Below, piece by piece: positions 62,543 through 64,000 of a stretch of DNA of 64,000 nucleotides. The notes beneath the pieces are model-generated. The model was not told the DNA's origin. It searched no databases and saw only the letters and a program-made list of their open reading frames with translations. Within the stretch, counting starts at the first letter, position 1, and each line of letters begins with the position of its first letter. The position numbers and the translations under genes are program-made. The stretch covers positions 1,984,001 through 2,048,000 of the forward strand of contig NZ_CP044231.1 of assembly GCF_008727755.1 (NCBI RefSeq), written 5' to 3'. Origin of the DNA: Microbacterium caowuchunii (GTDB taxonomy: Bacteria > Actinomycetota > Actinomycetes > Actinomycetales > Microbacteriaceae).

Positions 62543-63124
62543 ATGGCTCGCATCACCATCCTCCCCGCGACAGCAGAACGGTTCGACGACGTCGAGATGA
62601 CCCTCACGGGCGGGGGCGACGGCAAGTCCTGCCAGTGCCAGTGGTGGCTGCTGACGAATCGGGAGTTCGAGGGCACGACGCAGGACGAACGGATGCGGAT
62701 GCTGCAGGAGGAGACCGCGCTGCCGGTGCCCCCTGGGCTCGTCGCGCAGGTCGACGGTCGGGCGGCGGGATGGGTGCGCGTGGGGCCACGCAGCATCCTG
62801 CGCCGCTTCGCCCGCTCACGGATCTACGGGCCGAACGCCCAGGGGTCCTGGGAGGACGAGGACGTGTGGGCGATCAGCTGCTTCAGCGTCCGTCGCGAGT
62901 TCCGCGGACAGGGCGTGAGCAAAGCCCTCCTGACGGCGGCTGTGGAGCAGGCACGGGCGGAGGGTGCACGAAGAGTGGAGGCGTATCCCCGCGACACCTC
63001 GGTCTCCCGGCCCAGCGCCAACGAGCTGTTCCGGGGCGCACTCTCGAGCTTCCTGGCTGCAGGGTTCAGCGAAACGGCCCGCCCCCGCCCCGATCGTCCG
63101 ATCGTCTCCCTCGAGCTCACGTAG
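62543..63124 (+). CDS. GNAT-family N-acetyltransferase
   Basis: A 193-aa acetyltransferase. The acetyl-CoA loop follows WAISCFSVRREFRGQGVSKA (RxxGxG/A type), then LLTAAVEQARAEGARRVEAY. The early SCQCQWWLLTNREFE segment belongs to the 'CQCQWW' GNAT group. The substrate is unknown. TAGCGT lies 6 nt before ATG 62543, so the mRNA may be leaderless. Confidence 0.9.
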   Translation: MARITILPATAERFDDVEMTLTGGGDGKSCQCQWWLLTNREFEGTTQDERMRMLQEETALPVPPGLVAQVDGRAAGWVRVGPRSILRRFARSRIYGPNAQGSWEDEDVWAISCFSVRREFRGQGVSKALLTAAVEQARAEGARRVEAYPRDTSVSRPSANELFRGALSSFLAAGFSETARPRPDRPIVSLELT

Positions 63125-63166
63125 CGCCTTCCGCGCCGTGCGCTCGCGCCGCGCTACCGTGGACCG

Positions 63167-63862
63167 GTGCGCACCGTAGCGGAACCCGAAACCGTCACCA
63201 CGCTGACCAGATCATGGTGGTGGGGCTTCGCCGTGTTCGCGGCTGCCTCCGTCGTGCACATCCTGGCCCTCGCTCTCGACGCCGGCGACGTCGCACGACC
63301 GACGAAGCTGCTCCTCATGCCCCTCCTGGTGCTCGCCGCACTGTGGGCATGGCGGGGAACGCGGCGCGGCGCCATCCCGGTCGCCCTCGTCATCGCGCTC
63401 ATCCTGTCCTGGTTCGGCGACGGCGCGGCCACCTTCTTCCCCTTCGCGCCGGAGCTCCCGATGATGCTGCTCTGCTTCGGGCTCGCGCACGTGGTCTACA
63501 TCTGGCTGTTCCTCACACGGCTGACACGACGGCGCGTCCCGATGTGGGCGCTCGTCTACGCCGCCTGGTGGCTGGTGCTCGTCATCGTGCTCTGGCCGCA
63601 CCTCGGCGGGCTCGCCTTCGCTGTCGCAGCGTACGGGCTCGTCCTCGCCGGGACGGCCACGGCCGCTGCGCGATGCGGCGGCGTGATCGCGCTCGGCGGA
63701 GCCTTCTTCCTCGCCTCGGACACCGTGCTGGCCTTCCGGCTGTTCCTGCCGGACGCGATGCCCGATTGGACGAGCCCCCTCGTCATGCTGACCTACTGCC
63801 TCGGCCAGGCTCTGATCGCCGCCGGAGTCGTACTCGCCACCTCCACCAGGGCGACCACATGA
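63167..63862 (+). CDS. Lysoplasmalogenase (YhhN/TMEM86 family)
   Basis: A 231-aa membrane protein with about eight helices and the YhhN-family pattern (ARPTKLLLMPLLVLAALWAW, ALILSWFGDGAATFF, LCFGLAHVVYIWLFL, FFLASDTVLAFRLFLPD). The conserved polar residues in KLLLMP, FGD, and SD support a hydrolase acting on lysoplasmalogens or alkenyl ethers. The start is GTG 63167 with TACCGT 6 nt upstream, a leaderless arrangement. Its stop overlaps the start of the next gene (ATGA). Confidence 0.88.
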   Translation: MRTVAEPETVTTLTRSWWWGFAVFAAASVVHILALALDAGDVARPTKLLLMPLLVLAALWAWRGTRRGAIPVALVIALILSWFGDGAATFFPFAPELPMMLLCFGLAHVVYIWLFLTRLTRRRVPMWALVYAAWWLVLVIVLWPHLGGLAFAVAAYGLVLAGTATAAARCGGVIALGGAFFLASDTVLAFRLFLPDAMPDWTSPLVMLTYCLGQALIAAGVVLATSTRATT

Positions 63863-64000
63863 CCGACGCCACGTCTCCGGTCCGGGTCGACTCCTGGCTC
63901 TGGGCCGTCCGCGTCTACAAGACCCGATCGGCCGCCACCACCGCCTGTCGCGCCGGGCACGTGCGGATCGGTGGAGACCGCGCGAAAGCCGCCCAGCTGG
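63859..64000 (+). CDS. S4-domain RNA-binding protein (5' part)
   Basis: ATG 63859 overlaps the previous stop and encodes VRVDSWLWAVRVYKTRSAAT then TACRAGHVRIGGDRAKAAQL up to the window edge. This is the S4 RNA-binding fold of Hsp15/YlmH-like ribosome-recycling proteins. Only the first 47 codons are visible. Confidence 0.88.
   Translation, partial: MTDATSPVRVDSWLWAVRVYKTRSAATTACRAGHVRIGGDRAKAAQL

Overview
The window is high-GC actinobacterial chromosome, most like Microbacterium or a close relative in the Microbacteriaceae. This rests on pyruvate carboxylase, the garA-ftsR-MerR cell-cycle/FHA cluster, a DosR-like stress block, many putative leaderless genes (a TAnnnT -10 box 5-8 nt before the start codon) and an MTES_1575-type nuclease domain. 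No taxonomic search was possible, so the genus is an inference.

Layout. 1-10 kb: a partial MinD/ParA-like ATPase, pyc, a second ParA-type ATPase, the MerR-ftsR-garA cluster, a CopC-like protein and lipoamide dehydrogenase. 10-17.3 kb: housekeeping and accessory genes (CYTH protein, glutamine amidotransferase, YihY, prepilin peptidase, DUF1905, DUF2809, aldo/keto reductase) and a wall-anchored thioester-domain adhesin. 17.3-26 kb: a stress block resembling a DosR regulon (BON protein, orphan NarL/DosR-type regulator, DEAD helicase, two Hsp20-type proteins, Ca-type P-ATPase, VIT1 transporter) with DosR-box-like palindromes in two divergent promoter regions. 26-32.5 kb: an MpaB-family oxygenase, a Rieske/FAD reductase pair, zinc alcohol dehydrogenase, a TetR/SDR divergent pair with a perfect palindromic operator, and a PQQ-type sugar dehydrogenase lipoprotein.

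32.7-39 kb is a probable MerR regulon. A MerR regulator (32902-33669) is followed by three promoters, at 33680, 35577 and 37882. Each has TTGACY, a 19-bp spacer and a T-rich -10, with the same dyad (ACCnTGT-N7-ACAnGGT) in the spacer. They drive a small-multidrug-export-family protein plus a partner, a luciferase-like/FAD-oxidase fusion enzyme, and an alpha/beta hydrolase with an Asp nucleophile. 39-46 kb: a RidA-like protein with two tandem class V aminotransferase paralogues, two proteins of unknown function, and an ECF41 sigma factor divergent from an FAD/NAD oxidoreductase.

46.1-61.85 kb is a defence island inserted between broken genes. It holds an unknown 437-aa protein, a 1808-aa DUF4011/SF1 helicase/MTES_1575 nuclease/DUF3320 protein, HsdR, a membrane PASTA-Ltp protein, an Mrr-type endonuclease with a frameshift between its catalytic motifs, HsdS and HsdM. 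Its left flank is the 3' end of an alpha/beta hydrolase and its right flank is a composite of HNH and HAD-domain remnants. No integrase or transposase was seen. 62.2-64 kb returns to core genes: tRNA-Pro(GGG), a GNAT acetyltransferase, a YhhN lysoplasmalogenase and the start of an S4-domain protein.
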